64,000 bases of DNA, from contig CP099841.1 in NCBI GenBank assembly GCA_030062745.1, forward strand, positions 27,965,398 through 28,029,397. Reading direction: 5' to 3'. The stretch comes from Capitulum mitella (Eukaryota > Arthropoda > Thecostraca > Pollicipedomorpha > Pollicipedidae). Under the pieces are notes generated by a model. That model did no database searches, was not told the origin of the DNA, and saw only the letters and a list, made by a program, of their open reading frames with translations. The position numbers and the translations under genes were made by a program. This document shows, piece by piece, positions 12,620-24,346 of the stretch (its first letter is position 1; the number at the start of each line of letters is the position of its first letter).

Positions 12620-13050
12620 GCAGGAGTGGCAGCCACTCCCAGCCCATCCCTTTCCCGAGCCGGCGTCGGCCTGAGTCGGGCTGGAATGGTATCTGACAGT
12701 CGGGCCGGAGTGGTAAATGGCATTCGGGCCGGAGTGGTCTCTGACAGCCAGGCCGGAGTGGTATCTGACACTCGGGCCGGAGTGGAAGCGACAGTCGGGC
12801 CGGAATGGTATCTGACAACCGTGCAGGAGTGGCAGCCACTCCCAGCCCCTCCCCGTTCTGAGGCGGGCGTCCGTCTGAGTCGGGCCGCAGTGGATCTGAC
12901 AGTAGGGCCGGAGTGGAAGCGACAGTCGGGCCGGGGCGGTATATGACAATCGGGCCGGAGTGGTATTTGACAGTCGGGCTGGACTGATATCTGAAAGTCG
13001 GGCTGGAGTGGAAGCGACAGTCGGGCCGGAGTGGTATATGACAGTCGGAC
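12620..13050. repeat. 24-bp minisatellite with about 203-bp higher-order period
   Basis: The unit is roughly CGGGCCGGAGTGGTATCTGACAGT. Unit starts at 12701, 12725, 12749, 12773 and 12796 show a 24-bp (occasionally 23-bp) period. A larger block starting CAGGAGTGGCAGCCACTCCC recurs at 12621 and 12824, giving a second-level period of 203 bp. Since 24 is divisible by three, several frames remain open through the array; this explains long repetitive minus-strand frames (12309-13362), which I do not call as genes. Confidence 0.9.
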
Positions 13051-13860
13051 CGAGAGGCCGTCGGCTCGGCGGCTATTCCCGTCAGGCCATGATGCATGGC
13101 TGAGCATAAGGCCGACTGAGTGCCATAATCGCCGCCGACCGACGCCTAAATTATACGGCCGCGTCACATAATCCCCAGCCGAGCCGAGCCGAGGCTCGGA
13201 GGCCGGCCGGCAGGCAGCGCCGCCGCCGCCACCGGCCGTCTCCAAACGGCCGGCGGCCGGCGGCCACAAAGGCGGCCGACGTCGCTCCCGGCTGCCAGCC
13301 GACCCTCCCTTTCCACGTCCGCCGTCCGCGACGCCCGCGACGCCGCCATTAACCCGCATCACACGCAGCCGGGCGCGCCGGCGGACACATCGCGCGCGGC
13401 CTCATTAATTACTGTTTTACTCGCCGCGTCCTATCCCAAGCGCGCCGCGCTTCCCCCGGCTATCCGTCACCGCGGTCAATTTGTCAGCGCGCGCTTCAGC
13501 TTCGTCGCCGGCGCGCCTTTGTTCGTCGCCGCCGCGCGGGCCGCCGGCCGGACGCCCGAATGGCCCGCGGCGGCGACGGCGGCGGCGTCCCGCCACGTCG
13601 GGTCGGGCCCGACGAACAAAGAGGGCCGGCGACGGCCGCCGCCGCCGCGCCCCAGCTGCGCGCCGCCGCGGGCTGTTTTGCAGAGATCAATCTCGTAAAG
13701 TTGATCTGATGGCCCGGCGGCCGCCGCCGGAGAGGTGCTAAAACGGCGCGCGGCGGCGGCTCCGGCTCCGGCCGCGGGAGCCTAACGCAGCCGGAGCCGG
13801 GCCGGCACCGCGCCCCGGCCCGTTCGTGGCACGACGTTCCGGCTCGTGACGAGACGAGCT
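13051..13860. other. GC-rich island with embedded AT-rich motifs
   Basis: Strongly GC/CpG-rich. It includes isolated AT-rich words of the kind bound by homeodomain factors (CATTAATTACTG near 13404) and an inverted pair AGATCAA (13684-13690) / TTGATCT (13701-13707), which resembles two TCF/LEF half-sites. Long overlapping frames on both strands are compositional. It could be a promoter or enhancer island; no transcript evidence is available. Confidence 0.4.
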
Positions 13861-15290
13861 CGAGAACTTCTAACGGCTTTAGGGGGTTGCGTAGGTTTTG
13901 AGGCAATGGTCTCTGTGCATCGTCGTAGGTTGAATGTCAGTTCACGAGTACTGGCGCAAGGGCCGCACACTATGTCAGTGTGCGTGCTTGACGACATATC
14001 GGTGCGGTTTCAAGGTGTTGCTCTCGAGGAATTACGGCACAATATTCCTGAATTTGCTTGTTGGAAATGTTCTAAGTTGAATCTCCGTGACTAATCATGG
14101 TGTCTTATGCATGTAAGTAATTTTATATTTTGCGTAAGTGATCACGTTGTGGTGTTTTATGCGCTCTTTATGAGTTTTCGTTTTTATGGTTTTTATCCAT
14201 GGTCGTTTTTTCATAAGCCGTGAACCCCACAGTGTGGGGAACAGAAGAATCATTTGGTCCAGTCCTCCTCGAATTAATTTCACAGCTCAATATCGCGTCT
14301 TCATTTTCGGCCTCTGGATGCACACAATGTGGAAATTGAAAAAAAAACAAACACTTGACATACCTCAGTCTTCATGTAACAAGCCGTTCACCACTTATCG
14401 GCGGCGACCAAATTCGTTTTTTGTGACAGCACGCACCATCAGTCGTGTCCCGGAGGCTGAAGCACGACAAAAAGTGCCCGCACTCTCGTCAGCACACGTA
14501 TTGGTGTCAAGTGGCGGCTGGCTTGTCAGCAGGAGCCCTCCTCTCCAGCATAGGCCTGCCTTGAGTCGTCTCTCGACGGCCGCACGCAGCGCGAGGCACC
14601 CTCTTCACGCGTTTGTTTTCTCCGGTAATTGGCGAAACATTTTTACGAACCGCGTCGCATTTGCGCTACGTCGCCAGCCTTGCTGCGCTACGTTCCGACT
14701 TACGCAACGCGTAACATCACATGTGCAACGTACCACGGATTTCATTTTAAATGAGTGAGGGAATATTCGTTAAGTACCAAGAAAAATCGAAGGCAAAACA
14801 TTTCTGCCATTGCTAAAGCCGCCCATATCTACGTCTTCGAATTCGTATACAGAGATATGGTCGTATTCAGCTGGCTCTGCAAATCTGTTAGCATATCATG
14901 CTGCAGGCGGCTTGCGATGTTTATATGTGCCTGTAACGTGTCAGACAAATCGCCATTACCTAATTCAAAATAAGACGAAATTAAGCTGGCAAAAGTAAAC
15001 ATTTATGTATTTCCGTGAGGCTGTAGCTGCTATCGAAATGTACGCCATGTTATCTTGGGTGCCAGCACCGCTTTTTCGATAATCCTGACGAGCTATTTAT
15101 ACCAGCCTCAGAACACTCGTGAGTTTCTGTGGTGCCAAGGATGAGACTCCAAAATATACGCCACGTCGGATACTGACGGAGCGGTATGACACAGAATCAA
15201 AGATGCAACATCGCAGCAAATCGAGCACGATCAAGCTGTCTTTGACATAGTAATTCTGATGCCACGCCATTGCTCAAACTCTTGTAATGT
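13861..15290. other. Gene-less interval
   Basis: An open frame of 190 codons (14186-14758, plus) has no recognisable domain and lies in unremarkable sequence. I do not call it. No repeats were recognised. Confidence 0.4.
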
Positions 15291-15536
15291 CCTTACAATG
15301 TTCAATGTGATCATTGCCTTTCAGTTTACCGATTACTGAGAAAGAAAAGGCGTATTTTGTGTCAGCATTTGAGGCATTTCTCCATTGTAGAATCTAGTTC
15401 AGACATTCCATTTCCTCACGATGTCCAACGTAATCACTGGCTTTCAGTTTACTGATCACTGAGAAAGTAAAGGAGTATCATGTGCTAGCATTTGAGGCGT
15501 TTCTCTGTAGCAAGATCCAATTCAGACATTTTATTA
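15291..15536. repeat. Diverged 123-bp tandem duplication
   Basis: Unit 1 (15291-15413) and unit 2 (15414-15536) align without large gaps. Shared blocks include CTTTCAGTTTAC, TACTGAGAAAG/CACTGAGAAAG, AGCATTTGAGGC and TTCAGACATT. The divergence indicates an old duplication. Confidence 0.85.
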
Positions 15537-15593
15537 CTTCCGATATAGCTGATCTAGCGGGCCTTGCTAGTCTTGCCGTTATAGGACCATTAC

Positions 15594-15690
15594 TAGCATA
15601 ATGCCTGTCCACCAGCTGAACTACTGAGCTCATAAGCACCGACAGCAGAACTTTCGTGCCTTTGTCGCAAGGTCCGGGGTTCGATCCCTA
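15594..15690 (+). repeat. tRNA-like (SINE-type) unit
   Basis: A good RNA polymerase III B box (GGTTCGATCCC, 15678-15688) lies 84 bp after an A-box-like TAGCATAATGCC (15594-15605). The spacing is longer than in a normal tRNA and the T arm does not pair fully, so this is not a functional tRNA gene. A tRNA-derived SINE head or a degenerate tRNA pseudogene fits best. It lies just downstream of the 123-bp duplication. Confidence 0.35.
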
Positions 15691-15699
15691 ACAGCTACA

Positions 15700-16890
15700 A
15701 GCTGTATGAACTCGCATTGATAAATGGAGGGAAGCATTTGCGGCGTCGACGAGTCGAAGCAGCTGAAAAGTACGGCTGGATAGTCCAGTCTGACTGACAA
15801 AGTACGCAGGTTGTGTTGCAACAGTTATCAAAGTGAAAATATTGGACCAAGGGTCCATAAATTCGAGCATTCGTGTCTTCACAATCAACGTTTTTGGATC
15901 CGAGCACACTCTTGTTTTGGCACGTCGACGGCTTTCTTCGATTCTTACCATGCGTCTTTCTTAGGCATAAACGGACAGGGAGCAAGGCCGTCAAGAGATA
16001 ATGATCACGTTCCAGCTAGCGGCGACCTTTCCTTCTCAGCAAGGCAACTCTTACCACTCGAAAGTAATGGTCCGCGGAAAATGACCCTCAGATTAAAGAG
16101 GCCCGCATGAGAGTTTGCCCTTCAAGAGTGAAATCCGTTCTTTTTGCCGCAACGTTCGCTTAGGCTACTGATATTTTTTTTTATTCCCGGTGCCAAAATG
16201 GGAAAGAAAAGCTGTCCCCACGACTCGCGTGATTTGAGCGTTTATCTGACTTGTGTAGTAACGTTTCCAGCCAGGGCAAGACTTACTGGGAATTGCACGG
16301 GCAGTTATTTAAAGATTTCATGGCTAACTGAACAAGAAGACCTTGGGCTGGCGAATTTTTGCGGCCTTCGCCGCTTCCAAATTTGGACATCAGAGCACCG
16401 TCGATGCCGGAACGGGCGCCCCGTGAATCTGACAGCGTCAACAGGGCGAACGCCGGGCTACACCTGTCTCCAGCTCAGGTCGTCTGACATCTCATCCGAC
16501 AGGGGTGGGCGTCGGCAGGCCTCCCCCCGCAGACTGGGTCCAGGGGTGTCCCAGCCACGTCGGCACCGCCTGAAGGCGATCGGCACGCCTCTGTGCTGGA
16601 TGAGTTTCGTTTTCTCCCACCGCCCGGACGCCGGTGAAAGGTGCGTGCAGTCATTACTCCGATCTGGACCTCCTCGTAAGGCTGGCGGCGTTCCGTTTTT
16701 GCCGCGTGTTCCGCAAAAACGTCACGACGGCCGGGTCGTTTGCGGGCGCTACCGTTTTAAAACGCGTGACTCGGCGATTTTGGCCGGATCAACCCATTAC
16801 CATGCGACGTTCGAACATGGCCGACCGAAAGTCATTTTGAAATTGCATTGTTCCCGTCGTGACACTTAACTTCCTCTATCTTTAGCATTA
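15700..16890. other. Gene-less interval with an unassigned 241-codon frame
   Basis: The plus-strand frame 16144-16869 is the longest outside GC islands, arrays and the gap. Its N-terminus is short and hydrophobic, the rest basic, and I recognise no domain. Without splice or homology support it stays unassigned. Confidence 0.3.
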
Positions 16891-16969
16891 GTCTTATCGT
16901 TCCCATCCATCATCCCGTTCCCATTTTTCACGTTTTTTTTTGCCGCTCTCCCCCTCCGCCCCTGCCTGG

Positions 16970-17510
16970 CTTTTTATGCGGGTTTTTATCGCCGGCAGGT
17001 CTGGCGAATAGTGCGTGTAATCAAACGCAGTCCGGTGAAGCCCCGACAAAGGCACGGGCGAGCCGGCGAACTGTTGCCAGGGGAACGGCGGCCCACAATG
17101 ACGCGCCGGCCGGCGCTGAATGGCCAGTTCCCCAATCGGAGGAGCGCGGCGACGGCCCGCCCCGGGCCTCATGTTTGCAGATGGGATCGAGCGCGTCCGT
17201 CTGGTATCAGGCCGTCGTTATTGGGCCACTCGGCGGGCGGGGTGCGACGTGATCAAACTTTGGCACGCATCGCGCATACCTGTTGTGTCGCGCGGCGGCG
17301 TCACCCCTTAAAAAAGACAGAGATGGAACGATCGGCTTCAGGGAGCCCTGTCGCGGCGTCCCGGGTGCCAGTTCATCTCGGGGCCCATAAATCAGTCGAG
17401 AGGTCTTCTCGGCCGGTCTGGAAACGGGACGTCGGCCGACCTGAACATGTCGCGATGATCCGGTTATCCGCCGGTTTCGTACTCAGGCCGCGTGCTGGTC
17501 CGATTCAAAA
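16970..17510. other. GC-rich island
   Basis: GC-rich from about 17030. It is preceded by TTTTTATGCGGGTTTTTATCG (about 16970-16990), a doubled TTTAT-type word of the kind bound by posterior homeodomain factors. No gene seen. Confidence 0.35.
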
Positions 17511-17514
17511 CTAG

Positions 17515-19875
17515 AAACGGTCATCTCTGATAATCAGATGCTCATGTGGTGTTCAATGCAACCTTTGCTCCAAGTGCAGCTTTTTCATGTAGGCTGAGAA
17601 CAACAGACAAAAAGGCTGGTGCGATTTCGTTGCTCTAAACATAGCGAAGGGGCCCAAACGATGCTATTTTTGCCCCTCTCGCAAAGGTCGTGCAACGCAG
17701 CTGCTCAAAACTTGCTTGGATCCCTTGAGTGGGCCATTAAGTCAACCCATCCGCAACGAAGGAACCGACGCTGTAAATGTTTAGAGCTCTGCTGCACGGT
17801 TGTGTAGTTTCGCGGACATGAGAAACGGCCGTTGGAAACGCGATGAGCTTGTCAGGGCTGGAAATACTTGTTCTTTGGTTTTAATGTCAGAGCGCAGCGT
17901 TAAGTAGGTTGTAGAAACATTCAAAATGTAGTTACTGGAGTTGGGCATGAGACAAGCGACAAAGTTTGGACGAAGAGTTTTCATGAACTACTTGAAGCAC
18001 GATGATTTTGTTGTTTGTGGAGCATAAATCTCCTCGTTAAATATAATTCTCAATGTCTTAAAACTAAGAAAACACATTTTCACGGTTGCAGCCAGCCCAT
18101 TGGACATTAAAGATGGAGGAAGAGCCAGAACGGTGCAATACGTCGAACCTAACTTCGTAAAAGCTTTCGATCCATCACCTTGCATGGAGATTAGATGCTT
18201 TCTAAGCGTCGCATTCATGATATGGCTCATGGTTCGTCAGTTCGAATAGATAATCAAATAGATAAAAATGGAATCGAACTTGTTGCTCAAGGGTGTTTAA
18301 GCGAAAGCTGAGATGGAAAGCATGAATAATACTGGAAGACGACGCAGGGACAAGCAAAAGGCAGAACTTATTATTTGGAGGGTAAATCGACATATCCACT
18401 ACGCATCTTTCATCTTTCGACCCAGTGGATCGACATCAGTTTCGGCATTTCACTGACGTACAAGAAATAGCTCCCGCTGTGGCGGAATGGGTGATTTTCT
18501 GCTTTCAAAACAAGCACTACTGTTAAAAAAGGTGATTTGTGTGTTACCAAAATAAACATGTTAGCGTGATGCAGAAGATCAGGGATTCACGGCGTAGCAC
18601 CACACAGCTGTTTCGTTCATGTCAGAGAACAGAGTGAAGAAAAATCTGATCAATACACGTCTTCGAGATATCAAAGGCTGGCATTTGCATGTCCACCTGT
18701 GGAAACATGCACGACATATGTACATCCCGCTTCAAACGGGAACTGTCTCCGTTGCTGTTCATTTACGACACGTCAAACCCAACTCTTTGTGTGTCACTTG
18801 ACTACACGCCCTGTTTTTACCGCCGCGAGTTCTTCGGATCGCTTCTTTCGACATATTTATGCAGCTGCCTGGCGCGCGCTATGTTTATCCGAGCGAGGCG
18901 GCCACGTAAACCCGACTTGATTCGCCGTCAACATGTGGCGCTCGTGCACAGCTGCGCCCACTTGCTCATATCCGTTTGTGTTGATGTTCTGCTGCAGGGG
19001 TGGCCGCCGAGCGCGGATGTTTGCCCGGCACGTCCGAGGTGACCTAGTTGGGCTGCGGTCCCCCGAATCGCTGATGTCACCCTGAGCGGACGGCGCCAGC
19101 AACAGATGCTGCTGCTGGTAACACGGGAAGACGTTGCTTTGTTTCGCTCTGTCGTCTTTCGGTTTGTTGAGGCGATTATCACGCGCGGGAGGCCAGCGTA
19201 TATGATTATTCAAGTGGTACACACATAGACGCGGAAGCCTTTAGTTCTTTAGGCCGAAGCCAACGTGAGCCAACAGATCTTTTGGGGCTGCCGCCCCTGC
19301 ATATGGCTTGCTTTGCCCAGTGATACACAGGTCTGGTGAAATCCCTTCCTGTCGGTTTTTTTCTAGGCTTTCCGATGTCAAAATGCGTCCAGCTGCATCT
19401 TCTCACTAAGGCCGAGCTAGACGGGCAAGCAGTTTTTGTTTCAAGTTAGTTTATTGTTGAAGTCACCAAGACGTGATAGAACTTTATGTCCGCCGCTTTC
19501 TGGAACCCGAAATGCAGCTGACTGTTTTGAGCCATCACGAAGCAGGCCATTAATAAAACTGCCGCTTCCGTCAGATACATCAGGCATCAGCTGACTTTTG
19601 TTTGACTAGACGCCTTGCAGTGGTCCGTGGTTATCAGGCAGTCACGTCTGTCACGATGAAGTTGATTTCCAATTATCTGCGACATTTACAATTAAAAACC
19701 TAAACTGTTTTTGTGTCTGGTCAAGGAATGAAAAGACACACATTAGGGAAGTTCAAAGCATACCCTAATTTTTCACTAGGCACATAAAAACGCGACAAAG
19801 AAAGTGGACATGTAGATAAGTTACATCACTGAATAGAGATATATGCTGTGTATATATAATAAATGTGTACATACC
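17515..19875. other. Gene-less AT-moderate interval
   Basis: Frames reach about 120 codons, overlap on both strands and have no recognisable domain. No tandem arrays or transposon ends found. Confidence 0.5.
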
Positions 19876-20065
19876 AATAAAACGGCATGGAATGAAGGGG
19901 CGACATGATTGGAATTCAGAACTTTAATTGTCACCCCTATCGTAGGAGACGCCCTAGTGTATACATATATGCATATATATATATATGTGTATATGTATAT
20001 ATAAGGGTGAAAATTAAAGTTCTGAATTTCAATCATGTCGCCCCTTCATTCCATGCCGTCTTATT
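19876..20065. mobile_element. 190-bp palindromic MITE
   Basis: The two 61-bp arms, 19876-19936 and 20005-20065, are inverted repeats matching at 58 of 61 positions by eye, starting AATAA(A/G)ACGGCATGG. The 68-bp centre contains a (TA/TG)n tract, so the whole can fold into a hairpin. The near-identity of the arms suggests a recent insertion. No coding capacity; superfamily unknown. Clear target-site duplications were not recognised. Confidence 0.85.
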
Positions 20066-20207
20066 TGAAACTATTCGTGTCCAGATATGAACTTCATCAT
20101 TTCGATAACATTTCGAGGTCGCCCAAGAGATCTCAAGGTTTATGCTCAACGTGTATTAGGGATCTTACCCTTGTACCTCCCTCTATGCTACAACACAGGC
20201 CAGGCCG

Positions 20208-22388
20208 TCACTGTCGCCGGGGGCTGGTGACGGTGGACTTCCTGGCATCAGGGAAACGGGTCCGATGGTCCTCCACCACCTGGAGGAGACACTGGAGCTG
20301 GTCCTCCGAGGAAGTCAGCTTCCTGTTGAAGTCTTGAACCGGGCCCACCGTCCTCTCTGCCCTGTCAATGACCACTGCCAGTGAGGTGACTTTCCGCAAG
20401 GCCTCCTGGTAGCAGGCAGGGACGTCCACAAGGAGGGAGACACATCCAAACACTTCTCGGGCAGGACCAGCTGCTTCAGAGGGTTCCGAGAGAGGGGCCC
20501 ACCAACTTGGTCAAGGCTTCGAAGGGGTCTTCCAAGGCCCTGGAATCGATGGATGACTTCTTCACTGACTTGGCCTCCTTTTCTTCGCCGCCCATCATGG
20601 CCTCAACCATTTTCTTCTTGATATCTTCTGGGGCACGGATGGCAAGGACGACCAGCTGCTCTCTCAGGTACCACAGGTGCCCTTCCAGCTTCCTGGTGGT
20701 CACCTTCCGGATATCGGTATGGTGCTGGTGGGTCCGGAGGGTCTTAAGGAAGCTCAGATCGTTGAGAAGGGCCTGGTGGGAGAAGGCTGAGGACAGCCAG
20801 GCCTTGAAGAACGCGGTGATGGAGAAGACTGCCAAGTCCCTGATCCCCCTCTCCTCGGCTGGGGTCATCCGGAACTGGTACCGGGAAAGGTACATTCTGA
20901 TGGTATACAGCGCCTCTTCCATCCATCGGGCCTTGTCCGATGCCCAGGAGCCCGGAAGGGAATCGCTGAGAAAGACAGTGAAGATCCCCGCAAGTTCCTC
21001 GCAGCCCTCCCGGAGAAATGATCCGCAGGCGCGGAAGACGTAAAGAAAAGAGTCTTTGATCGCGTTAACTGTCTCCATAAGGGTCGCATCCGACCAGGCG
21101 CCCTTGAAATCGCTTTGGCCAATCAATGACCAGTGCTTCTTGCTGGAGGGGTACTTCAGCGCCTCTTGGCATGCAGCCCCAACTACCAACTCATGAATGT
21201 GGTGACGACACGCGAGGAAGAGAAGATTTCTGGCCAGAGTTTGGAATAGGAGCTCACAGGCCCGTTTTCCAACAGTATTAGAGGCCTTGGTGTCGAATGA
21301 CGGAGCTTGGACACGGCCGTTGATTCCCCAGACCACCCTCGACAGCCTGAGGCTACTCGTGGCCTGATCCAAAGGGGACCTTGGGGACTGCGAGGGGCTT
21401 CTCAACTCCGCCTCCCGACACGAGGACAGGCAGACGGTCGACGATCTCGTTTCCCATCAGATCGTCCATCATCTTCCCGTCCCAATGGATCGCAAGGGGT
21501 CCGTTGCTGGAGAAGCTCTCTTTCATGAGCTTTGCTCGCTCGAAGCAGAAGCAAGCCCTGCGCCGGTGGATGGAGGACTTGTTGACGTTGAGCGTCACTG
21601 GGTCCATTCTCAGGCTCGCTGCAGCGGCAGAGAGGACGCGCGCTGCTTTCCGGGAAGTCACCTGGGCCCCGTCGAGGGCTGTGGCAAGATCAGGGTCCAT
21701 GATGTTCCTGGAGGCACGCTGTCGCTTGGGAGGCGAGCGGGCAGCAGCAGCAGCAGCAGCTCCTCCAACAGCTCCCTCGTCCGCCTCAGCATCCAGCATC
21801 CTCAGCATCCAGTTCAGAGCTCGAGGACGAGGATGAGACGACCACAGCGCAGCTCGTAGCAACCTGTTGCTCTTCAATCCTCCTCTTGCTCTGCGCGTCC
21901 TCCCGCGCTTTCCTCTTTGGCAAAGCGTCCTCCTTCAAATTGTGCTCCAGATCCTGCCCAGCGAGATATCCTGGCCTTCCCTTCTTCCGCTGGCTTTCCA
22001 AGAAGGCCCGATCCTCATTGTTCTTGATGAGGTCCAGCGAGTTGGCATGGACAATGTCAAACAGGTCTTCCAGGTGCTCACGGAAAGCTGCCCCTGCCGT
22101 CTTGTGGGGTTTGCTCTTCCTCTCTTTGTGCTTCTTCGGACCCTGATACCTCTGAAAAATCTTATCCAACTTGCAGATGCAGTGATGCTCGGCCATGGTG
22201 GGGAGGTGGGCCAGTTCCCAGAACTCGATGCATTCCCGAACTGCAGTCCGGCTGGCCTCTCGCACCGTCGTCTTCCTCCCATGCAGGTAGAGAAATCGTG
22301 AGAAGACTTGGCCCACCGAAGGTAGCTTGCGACTGGTGATTTTTTTAATTGAAACGACTCCCAAATATCGATTTGAGCGCGTAGCAAT
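20208..22388 (-). pseudogene. Decayed transposase-like (hAT-like, RNase H-fold) coding region
   Basis: Read 22388 to 20208, the conserved protein is spread over several frames. Segment 1 (22388-21786) is a charged N-terminal domain with ELAHLPT and LEDLFDIVHANSLDLI, then a serine run. Segment 2 (frame shifted, to 21353) has a poly-Ala tract, PPKRQRASRNIMDPDLA and a HWDGK acidic motif (about 21473-21487). Segment 3 (21405-20476) has FDTKASNT (about 21274-21297), ACRHHIHEL and RWMEEALY. The C-terminus, LLQVVEDHR with VIDRAERTV, is in another frame (20453-20208). Order and motifs resemble a dispersed invertebrate family I recall; the Asp-containing motifs and C-R-H-H box suggest a hAT-like RNase H fold, which is inference. 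At least four frame changes are needed, one inside a GATGCTGAG duplication (21785-21809). Assembly error or programmed shifts are less likely alternatives. Confidence 0.65.
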
Positions 22389-22403
22389 CTGCGAAAACAC
22401 AAA
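22389..22403 (-). other. Candidate splice acceptor
   Basis: On the minus strand the tract TTTGTGTTTTCGCAG immediately precedes the first recognisable residues of the transposase-like region, in phase 0. This implies at least one upstream exon, which I could not locate. It supports a eukaryotic origin. Confidence 0.45.
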
Positions 22404-22409
22404 AGGCAT

Positions 22410-23930
22410 TCGTCGAGATCAGTGAAACACGGAAACAACCTTAGCATCATTTACAAAAAGTTAGGGCAAGTTGTCTTACAACAGACACATCCGGGCACTA
22501 GACAGGGCAAAACCTTCAGCTTCTTGGGTGGCCTCTAAAACTTGTCACAACGAGCCAAAAATTATATGATTGCGTGATTGCGTGGTGATTTTTTCTCACC
22601 AAACTGCATCAAATGTAAGAGTGAGAGAACCAAATTCCATAAGTCCATTTTAAAGGAACGCCTTAATATTTACCGATATATGTATATATTACGTACAAAT
22701 ACGTCATGTGCATAAACAATCCTTTTGTATGGTTATGGACACATACAGAAAATGCCAAACTTGGATTTTCAAGAGAGGTTGCATGCGTGGCTGCATTCAG
22801 CGAAATGATGTTTAACAGCGCAACGTAGCTTCAGGCATAGTTCTTCGCGAAAATGAGTTCAATAAAATAGGATTATCGCCAGCAGGCGGTGGGGGGGGGG
22901 GAGATCGGATTAAGTCCCTCCCACGCATGTGCCTGGAAGCGTGTTGAAAGCTGTACGATGGGAATCATTTCGAGACCATTTCGTCCTATGCAACACCAAA
23001 AGACTGACTGCGTAATTCTCCAAAGTACTCTGAGGGCTGCCACACCCGTGCTCCGACGGCCTTCCGTTGACCCTGAGCCCTTGGTATATTCGACCGCGTC
23101 ATGCGTCCTGATAACACGTAGTTGGTTAATTACCTCGCCCACTGACGGACCACCAAGGCGAAAAGCTGATGTCGCGTGCGCATGGAGAGCACCTCGCGCT
23201 CACGTTCTACGCCAGCGACTGCAAACATCATCTGAACGCCAGGGTAGCCAGCCACGGCAACTGGGTAGCCTTGCATTTTTTAGATAATCGATGTTTCCAA
23301 ACGTCTTCCGTGTGAGCTAAGAGCATGGGGAGCGAGCTTAGCATAGCAAGGACATTATATAACTGACTTCTACGAAACAATAAGGCATCTTCTTAAGCAG
23401 CTCATGGCATGTTTTGAGCAGCTGGCGCATACCTCTTTGCGCTAAATCCAGAACAACGCCATATTCAGCCACTTGGCACATGGTCTTTCCAGATGATGTG
23501 TTGTGTGGATCCGCCCGGTAACAGCACGAGCTGCGCCGTCAGCGTCGCCGTCGCCGTCTGAGCTCCAGTTGGTCATCGTGCATTCAGTGGCACGGTTGGA
23601 AATTGACTGTAGATTGGGGATACAGTTGTCTACCGAACTTTTCCGCAGATGAGCATTACATCTGTCGCACGGAATGAAAAGAATGACTAAAAAATGTCAT
23701 CTGTATTCCAGCAGCATTGAAAAAGCTCCACAGCGGCTCAGTGCAGACCTTTCCTTGAACTAGCAACATGCATATGTCGTTCATTGGAGAAAGGCAAAAA
23801 CTTGTTTTTATGGTTTCAACGCGTTTTGCATTTACCGTGGTTTCTAAGAACAAGAAAGCCTACTGCACTCTGTGCGAGACCGATTCAGCTAAGTCGTGTC
23901 GGGGACGAAGTTAACTGATCTATCGACATC
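22410..23930. other. Gene-less AT-moderate interval
   Basis: A G run (22890-22901) and short frames only. No donor-linked upstream exon of the transposase-like region could be identified here. Confidence 0.45.
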
Positions 23931-24236
23931 GGAAACCCTTTCCCGATGTGTCGTACGATTAAGCACCACATCCTGAGCGTTCCCAGCGGACTTCCGGCGC
24001 CCACAGATAGCCCCGGTACCCGCCGCCGGGTCCGCATCTGTCGCGACTCACGCCGACCTCGCGGACACGCGGTACGTGACAAAAACACGCTACGCTTCTC
24101 ACGCGCCGCCCTCGGCCGGATCGTTCCTCCGATACCGTCCGGCGCTATCTGACAGCCATCTACCGCGCCGCCACTTTCCGGCGCGATTTCGCCCCTCGCC
24201 GGCCGAGTCGCGACCTTCACCTATTGCGCAGCTCGG

Positions 24237-24266
24237 CGGCGGCTGCAGCTGCAGCTGCAGCCGCCG
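24237..24266. repeat. Perfect 30-bp palindrome with GCAGCT core
   Basis: The 15 bases at 24237-24251 are exactly complementary in reverse to 24252-24266. The centre is a GCAGCT hexamer repeat flanked by CGGCGG / CCGCCG. It could extrude as a cruciform, or simply be a GCAGCT microsatellite. Confidence 0.85.
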
Positions 24267-24336
24267 GCGCTGACACCGCCGAGATCGCGTTGCACGCCGG
24301 CCGGCGGGGGTGGCGGCGCCGGCCCCTCGGGAGCAG

Positions 24337-24346
24337 GTCACGTGAC
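24337..24346. promoter_or_regulatory. GTCACGTGAC E-box palindrome
   Basis: It is an exact match to the palindromic bHLH-Zip (TFE/MITF, CLEAR-type) core. The same decamer occurs in the 55.5-kb island. Functional status unknown. Confidence 0.4.

Noticed and set aside
12309-13362. Repetitive minus-strand frames of 262 and 295 codons
   Set aside because: They are translations of a 24-bp minisatellite, whose unit length preserves all frames.
15594-15690. Functional tRNA gene
   Set aside because: The B box is good but the cloverleaf arms do not pair and the A/B spacing is too long.
16144-16869. 241-codon plus-strand frame as a gene
   Set aside because: No domain, no clear start context, and adjacent sequence shows no exon signals I can support.
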